DNA of 32,838 nucleotides from Candidatus Methanodesulfokora washburnensis (GCF_003947435.1 NZ_RCOS01000167.1:1-32838); one strand, 5' to 3'. Numbered from the stretch's first letter, positions 8,005-16,147 are shown. Numbers and translations are program-made. The notes: generated by a model from the letters alone, not told the origin.

Positions 8005-8796
8005 TTACATCCTATTCTGTCCATATAATCCCCTGATAACCCTCATCGCTTCATCACCAACTTCAGCTTTTCTCTCTATCAGATCTCTCGTCGAGACAAA
8101 ACCTGATTTAATCAGATCAGCTATCTCACTCTCCGGAATTAAACCCGATAACACTGTGATGGGATACATCTTGCTTTTCTCTATCTTAACCTCCAGCCCC
8201 TCTCCGAGAGGGTATTTCCATCCCAGCAGATCCAGCCCATAACACCTTGAGAACTCTATAGCCTGATCAGAGAACTTTGTATTCGTCACAAGAATCACCC
8301 CTTTCAGCTCTCTCACCTCTTTTATGTCGAGGAACCTCATGTAAGTGTACATTGCCTCCTTTAAGCCGGTGTATATCCCCCTCTCATTGTGATATTTGCA
8401 CTCACCTATTATCTCATCATCTATCAGCAGATCTATCTCATGCGTCGTGCATCTCCCTCTGATGAACTGATGGGTCCGCACTTTGTGCCCGAATTCCCTC
8501 AGGATCTCAGCCATGTACTCTTCAAAGGGAAAGCCTGTTGGACCTAGCCTCATTATTGCATCCTTGAGCGAGTACCTAGCTGCTACTTCTGGATTTATTC
8601 TGAGAAGAGTTCGCCTGACTGCCTCATACAGGTCCTTTGTTGTCCTTATCCCCTCCATTCTCTCCACTTCTTCCGCTATGCTAGCAGCAGATCTCTCATC
8701 AAGCCCGGAGAAAATGAGGCTTCTGATCAGCTTTTCCCTGCTGTAAAGCTCTTCCTTTCCGGAGGCCTTCTGTAGATATCTCTTATTCCACTCCAT
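8005..8796 (-). CDS. ATP-cone domain fused to PD-(D/E)XK nuclease-like domain
   Basis: The 263-residue protein has three parts. Residues about 1-95 are an ATP-cone (nucleotide-sensing regulatory domain of ribonucleotide reductases and NrdR): YSREKLIRSLIFSGLDERSA followed by TTKDLYEAVRRTLLRINPEVAARYSLKDA. Residues about 98-190 resemble Mrr/RecB-type endonucleases: a conserved helix (FEEYMAEILREFGHKV), then THEIDLLIDDEIIGECKYHN with the Asp and the Glu-x-Lys of the active site. Residues about 205-263 form a helical tail (GLIPESEIADLIKSGFVSTR) that could be a helix-hairpin-helix DNA-binding unit. The catalytic residues look intact, so a nucleotide-regulated nuclease is the natural inference. The start at 8796 is leaderless from the promoter shared with the epimerase gene. 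Confidence 0.8.
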   Translation of the reverse strand: MEWNKRYLQKASGKEELYSREKLIRSLIFSGLDERSAASIAEEVERMEGIRTTKDLYEAVRRTLLRINPEVAARYSLKDAIMRLGPTGFPFEEYMAEILREFGHKVRTHQFIRGRCTTHEIDLLIDDEIIGECKYHNERGIYTGLKEAMYTYMRFLDIKEVRELKGVILVTNTKFSDQAIEFSRCYGLDLLGWKYPLGEGLEVKIEKSKMYPITVLSGLIPESEIADLIKSGFVSTRDLIERKAEVGDEAMRVIRGLYGQNRM

Positions 8797-8812
8797 AGCG
8801 AACTATGAAGAG

Positions 8813-8824
8813 CTTATTTAAAAA
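8813..8824. promoter_or_regulatory. Single TATA element serving two divergent leaderless genes
   Basis: Only 40 bases separate the start codons at 8796 (minus) and 8837/8840 (plus). The AT-rich core cttatttaaaaa reads as a TATA box on both strands and sits about 20-24 bases from either start, so both messages should be leaderless or nearly so. Confidence 0.5.
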
Positions 8825-8836
8825 GCGGTTACCTTC

Positions 8837-9757
8837 ATGATGAGAGCTGTTGTAACTGGAGCTAGCGGAATGCTGGGAGCTCATGTTGTCAAGAAGCTGC
8901 TGGAAGATGGATGGGATGTTATCTCTGTTATAAGACCAGGAAGTCTAAGAAAGAGGCCTTGGACAGCCGATATCTTGAGAGAAACAGAGATAATAGAGGC
9001 AGATATAACACAACCAGTTTCTCTCCCTCAATCCGATGTCCTAGTGCATACAGCAGGAGTGATGTATGGAAGAACTCTTGATGTGAACTACCGGGGGACA
9101 TTAAACGTCATAAGATCAGCCAATACCAGATGGTTTGTTCTCATCAGCAGCATACTTGCTCTGGGAGATTCATTGAGGGAATCAGCTCGAGAAGATCAGA
9201 AGTGCAAACCCGTAACTGAATATGAGATCTCCAAGTACATGGCTGAGATCGCTGCATTCAAGGCCTTTGGCGAAAAGGTCACGATTATCAGACCTGTTTG
9301 GATGTATGGACCGTATACAACAAACCCGGATATAATATATCTTGCAAAACTGGTCAAAATGGGGATCTCTCCCGTGATAATATCACAGGATCTGAGAATA
9401 GCAATGGTTCATGCTCGAGATGTCGCCTGTGCTGTATCCAGCCTCATAGGAGAGAGCGGGGTTTTCAATGTCAGAGGACCAAGAATGTACGCTTTTGGCG
9501 AGCTCATTCATGCAATAGAGACATTTTACAAAAAGAGAGGGATAAGGATTGTTGTCCCTAGGAAGATAGTCTCTATTGGGAGTATGTTCTTCGATATAGC
9601 TAGATATCTTCTCCTATCACCTGATGAAATTCCGATAGATAAGCTTAGAGTCAAATATAGCCCTAAAATAGATCTTAAAGAAGGGATAGAGGAGACGCTT
9701 GAGTGGCTGGAGAGTCAAGCAGAAAGATCCTCAAGGTCACTGGCCCCTAAGAGGTAA
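8837..9757 (+). CDS. NAD-dependent epimerase/dehydratase (extended SDR)
   Basis: The 306-residue protein is an extended short-chain dehydrogenase/reductase, the class that epimerises or dehydrates nucleotide sugars or acts on related substrates. It has the N-terminal Rossmann motif VTGASGMLGAHVVKKL (6-21), IEADITQP (about 53-60), VLVHTAG (about 68-74), NYRGTLNVIRSA (about 83-94), the catalytic Y-x3-K in YEISKYMAE (about 131-139) and the family's RPVWMYGP (about 153-160). The C-terminal half is the variable substrate domain, ending in a basic tail. ATGATG gives two possible starts (8837, 8840); distance from the TATA box slightly favours 8840. Its partner divergent gene is the ATP-cone nuclease, and the following Lhr gene has its own promoter. 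The substrate is unknown. Confidence 0.88.
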   Translation: MMRAVVTGASGMLGAHVVKKLLEDGWDVISVIRPGSLRKRPWTADILRETEIIEADITQPVSLPQSDVLVHTAGVMYGRTLDVNYRGTLNVIRSANTRWFVLISSILALGDSLRESAREDQKCKPVTEYEISKYMAEIAAFKAFGEKVTIIRPVWMYGPYTTNPDIIYLAKLVKMGISPVIISQDLRIAMVHARDVACAVSSLIGESGVFNVRGPRMYAFGELIHAIETFYKKRGIRIVVPRKIVSIGSMFFDIARYLLLSPDEIPIDKLRVKYSPKIDLKEGIEETLEWLESQAERSSRSLAPKR

Positions 9758-9766
9758 AAGAGGTAC

Positions 9767-9777
9767 AGTTTAATAGG
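9767..9777 (+). promoter_or_regulatory. TATA box for the Lhr helicase gene
   Basis: agtttaatagg is centred 25 bases before the ATG at 9797. It overlaps the tail of the intergenic space after the epimerase gene; leaderless start inferred. Confidence 0.45.
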
Positions 9778-9796
9778 TAGACCGCCATATTCGATA

Positions 9797-12562
9797 ATGT
9801 CCGTATTTGAGCTCCTTCCTGAGAGGATAAGAAGGCTTGTAGAGGAGAGAGGCTTCATATCTCCAACAGATCCGCAAGCAATGGGGATAGAGCCCATCCT
9901 CTCGGGGAAAAACGTGCTTATAATAGCCCCGACAGGAACTGGAAAAACTGAAGCAGCAATCCTTCCAATCCTGAGCAAGATGCCAAGTGGCATGCTCCTC
10001 TACATAACACCCTTGAGAGCTCTGAACAGGGATCTGATGGAGAGGATCTCATGGTGGGCAAATAAGCTGGATCTTAGAGTATCTGTAAGACATGGAGATA
10101 CGCCTAAAAGCGAGAGAGAGGCTCAAAGGATAGCTCCTCCCGACATATTAGTTACAACGCCTGAAACCCTTCAGATAATGCTCATGGGAAGAAAGTTGAG
10201 GGAGATCCTGAGCTCTGTGAAATACGTTGTTGTGGATGAGGTACATGAGCTAGCCAGCAGCAAGAGAGGAGCTCAGCTTTCCCTTGCCCTTGAGAGGCTA
10301 AGAGATCTGACCGGAGGATTCCAGATAGTTGGCCTCTCAGCAACTGTTGGAAATCCGGATGAAGTAGCGAGGTTTCTGGTGGGATCAGCTGAGGAATGTG
10401 TTATAGTGGATGTGAGCTCAAAGAAGAGCATGAGCATAGAGGTTGTCTATCCTGAACCCTCTGATTCCGACAGGAGAATAGCCGAGAGGATTTATCTGGA
10501 TCCTGATGTCGTCGCTAGAATGAGCTATATACTGAAGCTGATGGATAGCGCTAAATCAATGTTGATATTTGTGAATACAAGGCCGATGAGCGAGATATTG
10601 GGAAACAGGTTCAAGCTTCTAAACAGCAGAATACCGGTTGAGGTACATCATGGCTCTTTATCTGCAGAGGAGAGGAGAAAAACAGAGGAGTGGCTTAAAT
10701 CCGGCAGGATAAAGGCAGTTATATGCACGAGCTCGCTCGAGCTCGGCATAGATGTGGGGACAGTGGAAGTAGTTGTCCAGTATAACTCCCCGAGACAGGT
10801 CTCCAAGCTAATCCAAAGGGTTGGAAGAAGCGGCCACAAGTTCTATGAGGTGTCAAGGGGGTTTGTCCTTGTTATAAACTCTGATGATGCTCTTGAGACT
10901 CTTTCAATAGCTAGGAGGGCATTAAATGGTGAGGTAGAGGCTGTGAGAATACCAAAAAACCCAATGGATGCTCTAATGCATGAAATAGCAGGCCTTCTCC
11001 TTCTAAAGGCGAGGCTTACTGTGGACGAGATAGCTGCCCACGTAAGGAGATCCTATAATTACAGGAATATGAGTTATGATGATCTGATCAAACTCTTGGA
11101 GTTCATTGGGAACCATCCAGCGAGAATAGCTGGATTTAACGGCATTGAGCTCTACAGAATAAACAAGAGATGGCTTTACAAGTACTTTTTTGATGAAATA
11201 TCAATGATACCCGACACAAAGCAGTATTTGGTTGTAGAAGAGAGGGAAAAATTGCCAGTAGGTTTGTTGGATGAGCCCTTTGTTGCAGAAAAGGGGAAGC
11301 CCGGGGAGAGGTTCATCCTCTCAGGGAGGGCATGGGAAGTGGTCAGCGTCAATGAGGGAGTTTTATATGCGAGAGAGGTGGAAGAAAGTATAGGGGCTGT
11401 TCCAAGCTGGATAGGGGAGGAAATACCCGTTCCCAAGGAGATAGCTGAGGAAGTAGGGAGAATAAGAAGATTTATTGAGGAGAACAGGGAAAAGGGAATC
11501 GAAAGGATATCTGAGGAGTTATCCCTTGTCTATCCTGCTGATAAGAAGTTTATAGAGAGGGCTATAAAGCCCATCTACATTCACTCCCAGTTTTATCCCG
11601 TCCCGACTGATAAAAGGATAGTCTTGGAGAAGTGGAGAGATCTTGTGATAATTCACATAACGGGAGGAACTCTGATAAACAGGGCTATAGCAAGATATCT
11701 TGCTGCGAAACTTCCTCCTCCGGTTGCGGTTTCCGAGGATCCATATAGGATCTACATAAAGGCCGAGCACATAAGAACAAGGGATGTTATCTCTGAACTC
11801 TCTCCTGAGAACTTCGGGGAGGAAGTGAGAAAAACAGTGGAGTCCAGCGGATTGTTCAAGTTCAGATTCCTTCACACAGCAAGAAAGATGGGGATTATAG
11901 AGAAGGGAGCTGATGTCACATCCAGCATGCTTGAGAAGCTCATAATCAGCATGAGGGATTCAGTTCCATATATGGAGGCATTTAATTATACTATAGATAT
12001 GGATATGGATGTAAGAGGTGCTGAGGAGATCCTGAGGATGGTGAAAAGAGGGGCTATAGAGGTGGTAGATCTCGGCGATCTTGAAAGACCAACTCCGATA
12101 GCAGACGAGGGGATAAGATGGCAGTTTGGCAGAGTTGAGCTCATAAAATCGGATAAAAAAGAGATAGTGGAGAGGGAAAAGCTGAGGATGAGGTTATTGT
12201 CGAGGAGGATCACTTTGATCTGCACCTCATGCCTATCCTATGCAGATGAGCTCATAATAGGGGAGATAGACGAACCTGTCTGCAAAAAATGCGGGTCTAG
12301 GAGATTAGCGCCTGTCAAAATGGGGGTTGATGAAGCAGAAATTCTGCTGATGAAAGCTAGAGATGGAAGAGAGGATAAAGAACTGAGAAAGGCAAGGAAG
12401 TGGGGAAAAATCGTGGAAAAAGAGGGAAAGAAAGCTTTAATCGCTTATTCTGCAGGTCTCTCTTTGAGAGAGGCCGAGGAGGCCATATCGGGAGATGACA
12501 TATATGAGTTCGCTCTAAAAACTATCAGAAAGAAGATCCTCAGGAGGTACTCTGTTTACTAG
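9797..12562 (+). CDS. lhr: Lhr-family superfamily 2 ATP-dependent helicase
   Basis: This 921-residue helicase has SF2 motifs in Lhr form: Q-motif region near SPTDPQAMG, Walker A IAPTGTGKTEAA (about 43-54), Ia TPLRALNRDL (71-80), Ib TTPETLQ (120-126), DEVHEL (147-152), GLSATVGN (179-186), and in RecA2 HHGSLS, TSSLELGIDVGTV and QRVGRSGH (motif VI). After the core come winged-helix and Lhr-specific helical domains, and a C-terminal zinc site formed by CTSC and CKKCGS (about 810-840). Lhr proteins unwind DNA and DNA:RNA hybrids during repair or replication restart. Length fits archaeal Lhr. The 3' end overlaps the convergent KITE-like gene by 23 bases, so the SMC operon and lhr transcripts are antisense at their ends. 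Confidence 0.93.
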   Translation: MSVFELLPERIRRLVEERGFISPTDPQAMGIEPILSGKNVLIIAPTGTGKTEAAILPILSKMPSGMLLYITPLRALNRDLMERISWWANKLDLRVSVRHGDTPKSEREAQRIAPPDILVTTPETLQIMLMGRKLREILSSVKYVVVDEVHELASSKRGAQLSLALERLRDLTGGFQIVGLSATVGNPDEVARFLVGSAEECVIVDVSSKKSMSIEVVYPEPSDSDRRIAERIYLDPDVVARMSYILKLMDSAKSMLIFVNTRPMSEILGNRFKLLNSRIPVEVHHGSLSAEERRKTEEWLKSGRIKAVICTSSLELGIDVGTVEVVVQYNSPRQVSKLIQRVGRSGHKFYEVSRGFVLVINSDDALETLSIARRALNGEVEAVRIPKNPMDALMHEIAGLLLLKARLTVDEIAAHVRRSYNYRNMSYDDLIKLLEFIGNHPARIAGFNGIELYRINKRWLYKYFFDEISMIPDTKQYLVVEEREKLPVGLLDEPFVAEKGKPGERFILSGRAWEVVSVNEGVLYAREVEESIGAVPSWIGEEIPVPKEIAEEVGRIRRFIEENREKGIERISEELSLVYPADKKFIERAIKPIYIHSQFYPVPTDKRIVLEKWRDLVIIHITGGTLINRAIARYLAAKLPPPVAVSEDPYRIYIKAEHIRTRDVISELSPENFGEEVRKTVESSGLFKFRFLHTARKMGIIEKGADVTSSMLEKLIISMRDSVPYMEAFNYTIDMDMDVRGAEEILRMVKRGAIEVVDLGDLERPTPIADEGIRWQFGRVELIKSDKKEIVEREKLRMRLLSRRITLICTSCLSYADELIIGEIDEPVCKKCGSRRLAPVKMGVDEAEILLMKARDGREDKELRKARKWGKIVEKEGKKALIAYSAGLSLREAEEAISGDDIYEFALKTIRKKILRRYSVY

Positions 12563-13085
12563 CTCCTATTACTGTTTTCAGAAGTCCCTTTACATCCACT
12601 TCCACAAATGTTCTCCAGCCTAGCTCGAGCTCATCCTCTCCTGAGAGATATCCCTGCTTTATGAACCTCGTTATCAGGGCTCTTGCCCTTCTCTCCGGTA
12701 TTTTCTTGGTTAGAACATCCAGTATCTCCTCATATCTGGCTTTTCCTCCTCTTCCTGCTATTAGGGAAATTGAAACAGCGAGGGCTGCAAGCTCATCTAT
12801 CCTCCAGCCACTTCCCCTAATCTCAGGCCAGTCTGGAGGAGATCTAAATGTGACAAAGAAAAAGGAATCATCATAATCATCTTTGGACGATGGTTCATCC
12901 CCTTTCTCAGTCTTTATTGCTACTCTCAATCCTATATCAGATAGCTCCTTATCGAGAAGATCAATAATTTTGATGTATTCATCCCCCAAGGCTCTTCTGA
13001 GCTCCCAACCCCTAACTCCAGGCTTTGAATGACTCCTCAACATTAGTATATGAGCTGCTCTCTTTACCTTATCCTGAATTTCCAT
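12540..13085 (-). CDS. Tandem winged-helix KITE protein, MAGE/Nse3-like, partner of the SMC operon
   Basis: The 181-residue protein is the last gene of the SMC-kleisin operon. It has two winged-helix-sized halves. WH-A (about 5-80) contains GWELRRALGDEYIKIIDLLD, then IGLRVAIKT and FFFVTF. WH-B (about 95-172) contains IDELAALAVSISLIAG, YEEILDVLTKKIP, ALITRFIKQGYLS and ELELGWRTFVEVDVKGLLKT. The last segment resembles the MAGE/Nse3 ending in which a WGPRA-x-E motif precedes a helix. KITE proteins (ScpB, MukE, Nse1, Nse3) bind the kleisin linker of SMC complexes, and the genomic position fits that role. The start ATG overlaps the kleisin stop (TGATG at 13083-13087), indicating translational coupling. 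ScpB-like is the alternative reading; a KITE assignment rests on context plus fold pattern. Confidence 0.68.
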   Translation of the reverse strand: MEIQDKVKRAAHILMLRSHSKPGVRGWELRRALGDEYIKIIDLLDKELSDIGLRVAIKTEKGDEPSSKDDYDDSFFFVTFRSPPDWPEIRGSGWRIDELAALAVSISLIAGRGGKARYEEILDVLTKKIPERRARALITRFIKQGYLSGEDELELGWRTFVEVDVKGLLKTVIGASKQSTS

Positions 13086-13744
13086 CAGATCACCTCTATC
13101 GCCATTGACACCTTTTCCCCAGTCGATGGAGATGGAACTATCGTTATCCTCTCCGTTATGGGATCCTTTCTGAGGGATATATCTCCTCTTGTCGCCAGTA
13201 TGCTTATAAGATAGGCCCTCCTCAACGGATCCATCCTTATGAACTCGTGATAATCCACCTCTTCTTTTATCTCCTCCCTTATCCTCTTCAGCTCTTTCTC
13301 AAGCTCTTCTGAAAGCTCCACACTTATCTCTGCTTCTCTCTCTGGTGAAGTTGATATCTCCTTTCCCAGTAACTCTTTCGATCCCCAATAATCGAGTGCT
13401 GTTGAGAGAAAGTTTGGATTTATCCCTCTTGCCTCCACAATTGGTCTCCAGTTTCTTCTGAGGGATTCTGCCAGATCCTTAAGGCTCATCCTCTCAAGCT
13501 TCAGCAGAATGAGAAGAGCATCCACATACAGAAGGGATGTCCTATGCTCTAGCACATCCTCCTGCTTTAGTATCACATCTGAAAGGGAGAGAAGTGCTTC
13601 CAGATCTAGGTTTATCTCCTCCTCCGTTTTTATCAGGGGAAATATCTTTCTTATCCTATCGAGAAGATCTATTACATTCACCTTGAATGGATCCTCCTGT
13701 TCTCTGCATATCTGCAGTATCCTGATGAGCTCATCCCTGTACAT
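13085..13744 (-). CDS. Kleisin (ScpA/Nse4-like) subunit
   Basis: The 219-residue protein has a kleisin layout. The N-terminal helical part reads QEDPFKVNVIDLLDRIRKI and INLDLEALLSLSDVILKQED (about 16-63), which resembles the ScpA neck-binding region. The centre is helical, with a charged linker (EKELKRIREEIKEEVDYHEF, about 149-168) where KITE proteins bind. The C-terminal winged-helix-like part (MDPLRRAYLISILATRGDIS, then ERITIVPSP) would contact the SMC head cap. It lies two bases after the SMC gene and overlaps the KITE-like gene by one base, a three-gene operon. There are no cysteines or nucleotide-binding motifs. The kleisin call is well supported by order and pattern; whether it is closer to ScpA or Nse4 cannot be decided by eye. 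Confidence 0.72.
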   Translation of the reverse strand: MYRDELIRILQICREQEDPFKVNVIDLLDRIRKIFPLIKTEEEINLDLEALLSLSDVILKQEDVLEHRTSLLYVDALLILLKLERMSLKDLAESLRRNWRPIVEARGINPNFLSTALDYWGSKELLGKEISTSPEREAEISVELSEELEKELKRIREEIKEEVDYHEFIRMDPLRRAYLISILATRGDISLRKDPITERITIVPSPSTGEKVSMAIEVI

Positions 13745-13746
13745 CC

Positions 13747-15414
13747 TTATACCTCCTTGTGAACGCTCACCCCTGATACTTTCTGCACAACTATAACATG
13801 AGCTCTGAGGTTCGGTATCATACCGGGTGTTATCACTATGCTCTGTCCCTCCTCTCCAATGATCTCAACAAACTCCCTCAGTATCCTCTCCCTTATATGG
13901 GGGTCCATGTGAACGTCGAACTCATCCACCACTCTTATTGGAGATCTGATGCTTCCCTGAAGGGCTAAGAGAAAGCTCACAATCGATGCAGATCTCTCCC
14001 CTCCGCTCTGAGAAAGGGAATCCACTGGGAGGGGGGATCCGCCGAAAGAAGCCAGTATCTCAACTCCAGCTCTGTCTATGTCATCCAGATCCCTGAGCCT
14101 CACCTCCCCATATCCTCCAAGTTTTTCCATCACCCTCTTATATCTCTCGTTCACCAGATCGATAAGCTCCCTAACTCTAGCTTTCCACATCTCCATCCTC
14201 TTGTCAAACTCTTTCAGAACCTCTTCCTTATTTCTCTGGACTGCAAGAAGCTTCTCCTTCAGATCATTGTATTCAGCAAGGTATTTGGCATACATCTCAC
14301 CTGTTTCCTCTGATACATCGGAGAGAGCTGCTATTCTCGCTTTTACATATTGAAGCTCCTCCTCCAGCTCTTTGGGGTCCTCATCCCCTGTATCCTCCCC
14401 TATAGTTGATGATCTTGCTTCCTCCAGCAATTTTCTTGCTTCCTCCATCTTATTTTTCACTCTTTTTAGCTCCAAAGTCATGTACTCCAGCCTAACTCTT
14501 CCCACAGCCTCGGCCACAGAATGCTCCACCAGCTCCATTTCCAGCCTTCTTATGCTTTCAGCATCTATTTTTGGGCTGGACCACTCCTTATCAAGCATCT
14601 CTTTTGTCTTATCTCTTCTTTTCCTCTCCTCCTCAACCTCAGCTTCAACCTTTTTTATCTCGCTCTCCCTCTCCTTATACATCTTCTCCACCTCCTTGAA
14701 TGAAAAGAGTGCTTTTCTGAACTTAGCCCATGAGATCCTTCTGATAAGCTCATCCCTGTGAAGCAGAAGCTGCTTTCTCTCATTCCATTTTTCGTACTCC
14801 CTTCTCCAGAATGACAGTGTTTCTTCCGCTCTTTTCATCAAATTTGATATCTCTTTCTCCTCCTTCTCAATTCCCCTCAGCTTTTCCACAGCTTCAACAA
14901 CTCTTCTTCTGTAATCGTGGAGACCAGCTGCTTCTTCAACCTGTTGCAATATCTGATTTGGTTTTAGGGATAGAAATTCCTCTATCATCCCCTGATGCAT
15001 GAACACAGCCATGTTATCCGGATTTATTCCAAGTTTTGAGAGCATATAAACAACCTCCGCTTTCTCTGTCGTTCTTCCATCTACCTCAAACCAGTAGGAG
15101 CCATCTGCCCTTATGTACCTAGATATCTTCCACTCATCTATCCTGCTGAATGGAATTGGCCTTTTTCCGTCAAGAGGAGTGTTGTCAAATATCACGCTCA
15201 CTCTTGCTATTTCCCTCCCTCTCCTTATCAGATCTCTAAGCCTTCTAGCCCGTTCTGTATAAGTCTGTCCCAAAGCCACAGATATCCCCACTACTATCGA
15301 TGATTTTCCCGCTCCATTTGGCCCTATTATCAAGTTTAATCCTTTTCTCAGCCTTATCCTGGAGTATTCATGCGACATGAAGTTCTCGAGGATCACTTCC
15401 TTTATGTAGCTCAT
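13747..15414 (-). CDS. Compact SMC-family ATPase with Smc5-like head motifs, no evident hinge
   Basis: The 555-residue protein has SMC heads at both ends joined by a short coiled coil (about 170-430). N-terminal head: YIKEVILENFMSHE, Walker A GPNGAGKSSI (31-40), and PDNMAVFMHQGMIEEFLSL (132-150), which matches the Smc5 Q-loop block NLCQFLPQDKV-x2-FA-x-L, followed by NQILQQVEEAAG. C-terminal head: signature SLSQSGGERSAS (466-477), Walker B IRVVDEFDVHMDP (493-505) with catalytic Glu498, and VITPGMIPNL (527-536), matching the Smc5 ITPKLLP segment. Canonical SMCs are 1100-1200 residues with a central hinge; here the coil tip is only SSPKIDAES (279-287) or the acidic stretch 339-350, with no hinge and no CxxC zinc hook. 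The start at 15414 is leaderless or nearly so, and the gene heads the kleisin-KITE operon. It probably binds and organises or protects DNA. Confidence 0.88.
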   Translation of the reverse strand: MSYIKEVILENFMSHEYSRIRLRKGLNLIIGPNGAGKSSIVVGISVALGQTYTERARRLRDLIRRGREIARVSVIFDNTPLDGKRPIPFSRIDEWKISRYIRADGSYWFEVDGRTTEKAEVVYMLSKLGINPDNMAVFMHQGMIEEFLSLKPNQILQQVEEAAGLHDYRRRVVEAVEKLRGIEKEEKEISNLMKRAEETLSFWRREYEKWNERKQLLLHRDELIRRISWAKFRKALFSFKEVEKMYKERESEIKKVEAEVEEERKRRDKTKEMLDKEWSSPKIDAESIRRLEMELVEHSVAEAVGRVRLEYMTLELKRVKNKMEEARKLLEEARSSTIGEDTGDEDPKELEEELQYVKARIAALSDVSEETGEMYAKYLAEYNDLKEKLLAVQRNKEEVLKEFDKRMEMWKARVRELIDLVNERYKRVMEKLGGYGEVRLRDLDDIDRAGVEILASFGGSPLPVDSLSQSGGERSASIVSFLLALQGSIRSPIRVVDEFDVHMDPHIRERILREFVEIIGEEGQSIVITPGMIPNLRAHVIVVQKVSGVSVHKEV

Positions 15415-15505
15415 TACATCCCAGAATGAGAGTAAAACCTTAAAGATTTGTCTATCATTTAATCATATGGTCCTCGCATGTAAGTTATTTAGATTGGAGG
15501 AACCC
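15415..15505. promoter_or_regulatory. Divergent promoter region between the SMC operon and the rightward gene
   Basis: On the minus strand, CAAATCTTTAAGG near 15440-15450 is a TATA-like element about 25-30 bases before the SMC start. On the plus strand a strong GGAGG (15496-15500) lies five bases before the ATG at 15506. It fixes the start of the rightward gene, although the frame is open to an ATG at 15467. Confidence 0.45.
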
Positions 15506-16147
15506 ATGAGAACAGATACTCTGGTTGAGAAGCTGAAGGGATGGAAGGAGAACATTGAGAAGGAGGTAGGGGAAAAGGTGTTCACGCTGAGACAGGAGGT
15601 GTCCGGCTTAGAGAAGTGGAAGGATGGCATATGGGGAAGCATTAGCTACGATCTTCTGGTTCCAATAATGAGAAGGAATGAGTTGCACTATGAGATATCG
15701 ACTAAGACAACCGGATTCTTTATAAAGAGGGATGTTCTAGCGGTGCTGGATAAGAAGAGAAGGGCAAATAGGATAGCAGATTTGATGAGCAGAATACTGT
15801 TTCTATCCCCTGGAAAAATATTGAAGGCATCTCTGCCCGATGAGTTCCTTAGAAAGCTACATGAGGAGGATCCGGAGGCAACGAGTGTTGTGTTTTTTGA
15901 TCAAGTTGACCTACCAAATGTAAACAAGCTTTCACTATATGGAAGTGCTCTTTCAAGCTCATCCGCATATCAGGAGGGCCTTAAGCATGGAAAGATATAT
16001 TATGTGGTGTTCAGGGAGAGGAAACATGGCTTTGTCCTAGGGATAACCAGAGACTGCGTCATAACAGCCTTTTCCAAGATAAGCGATAGGGATCTAGTGG
16101 ATTATATTTTTAATGAAATATTTCCTTTCATAATAAGAAGCAGCTAG
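15506..16147 (+). CDS. Hypothetical protein, 213 aa, between the SMC operon and reverse gyrase
   Basis: I do not recognise a family. The protein is soluble and alpha/beta: an N-terminal amphipathic helical stretch (RTDTLVEKLKGWKENIEKEV), YDLLVPIMRRNELHYEIS, a basic helix (LAVLDKKRRANRIADLMSRI), then two strand-rich parts, VVFFDQVDLPNVNKLSLYG and GKIYYVVFRERKHGFVLGIT, and a C-terminal DLVDYIFNEIFPFII. No catalytic motif stands out. The start at 15506 is preferred because GGAGG at 15496-15500 is correctly spaced. It is divergent from the SMC operon and precedes reverse gyrase on the same strand, with 174 bases between. A role in chromosome maintenance is possible from position only. Confidence 0.75.
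   Translation: MRTDTLVEKLKGWKENIEKEVGEKVFTLRQEVSGLEKWKDGIWGSISYDLLVPIMRRNELHYEISTKTTGFFIKRDVLAVLDKKRRANRIADLMSRILFLSPGKILKASLPDEFLRKLHEEDPEATSVVFFDQVDLPNVNKLSLYGSALSSSSAYQEGLKHGKIYYVVFRERKHGFVLGITRDCVITAFSKISDRDLVDYIFNEIFPFIIRSS

Noticed and set aside
14372-14761. Long plus-strand frames opposite the SMC gene
   Set aside because: Ser/Leu/Phe-rich translation is the usual antisense shadow of a charged coiled coil.
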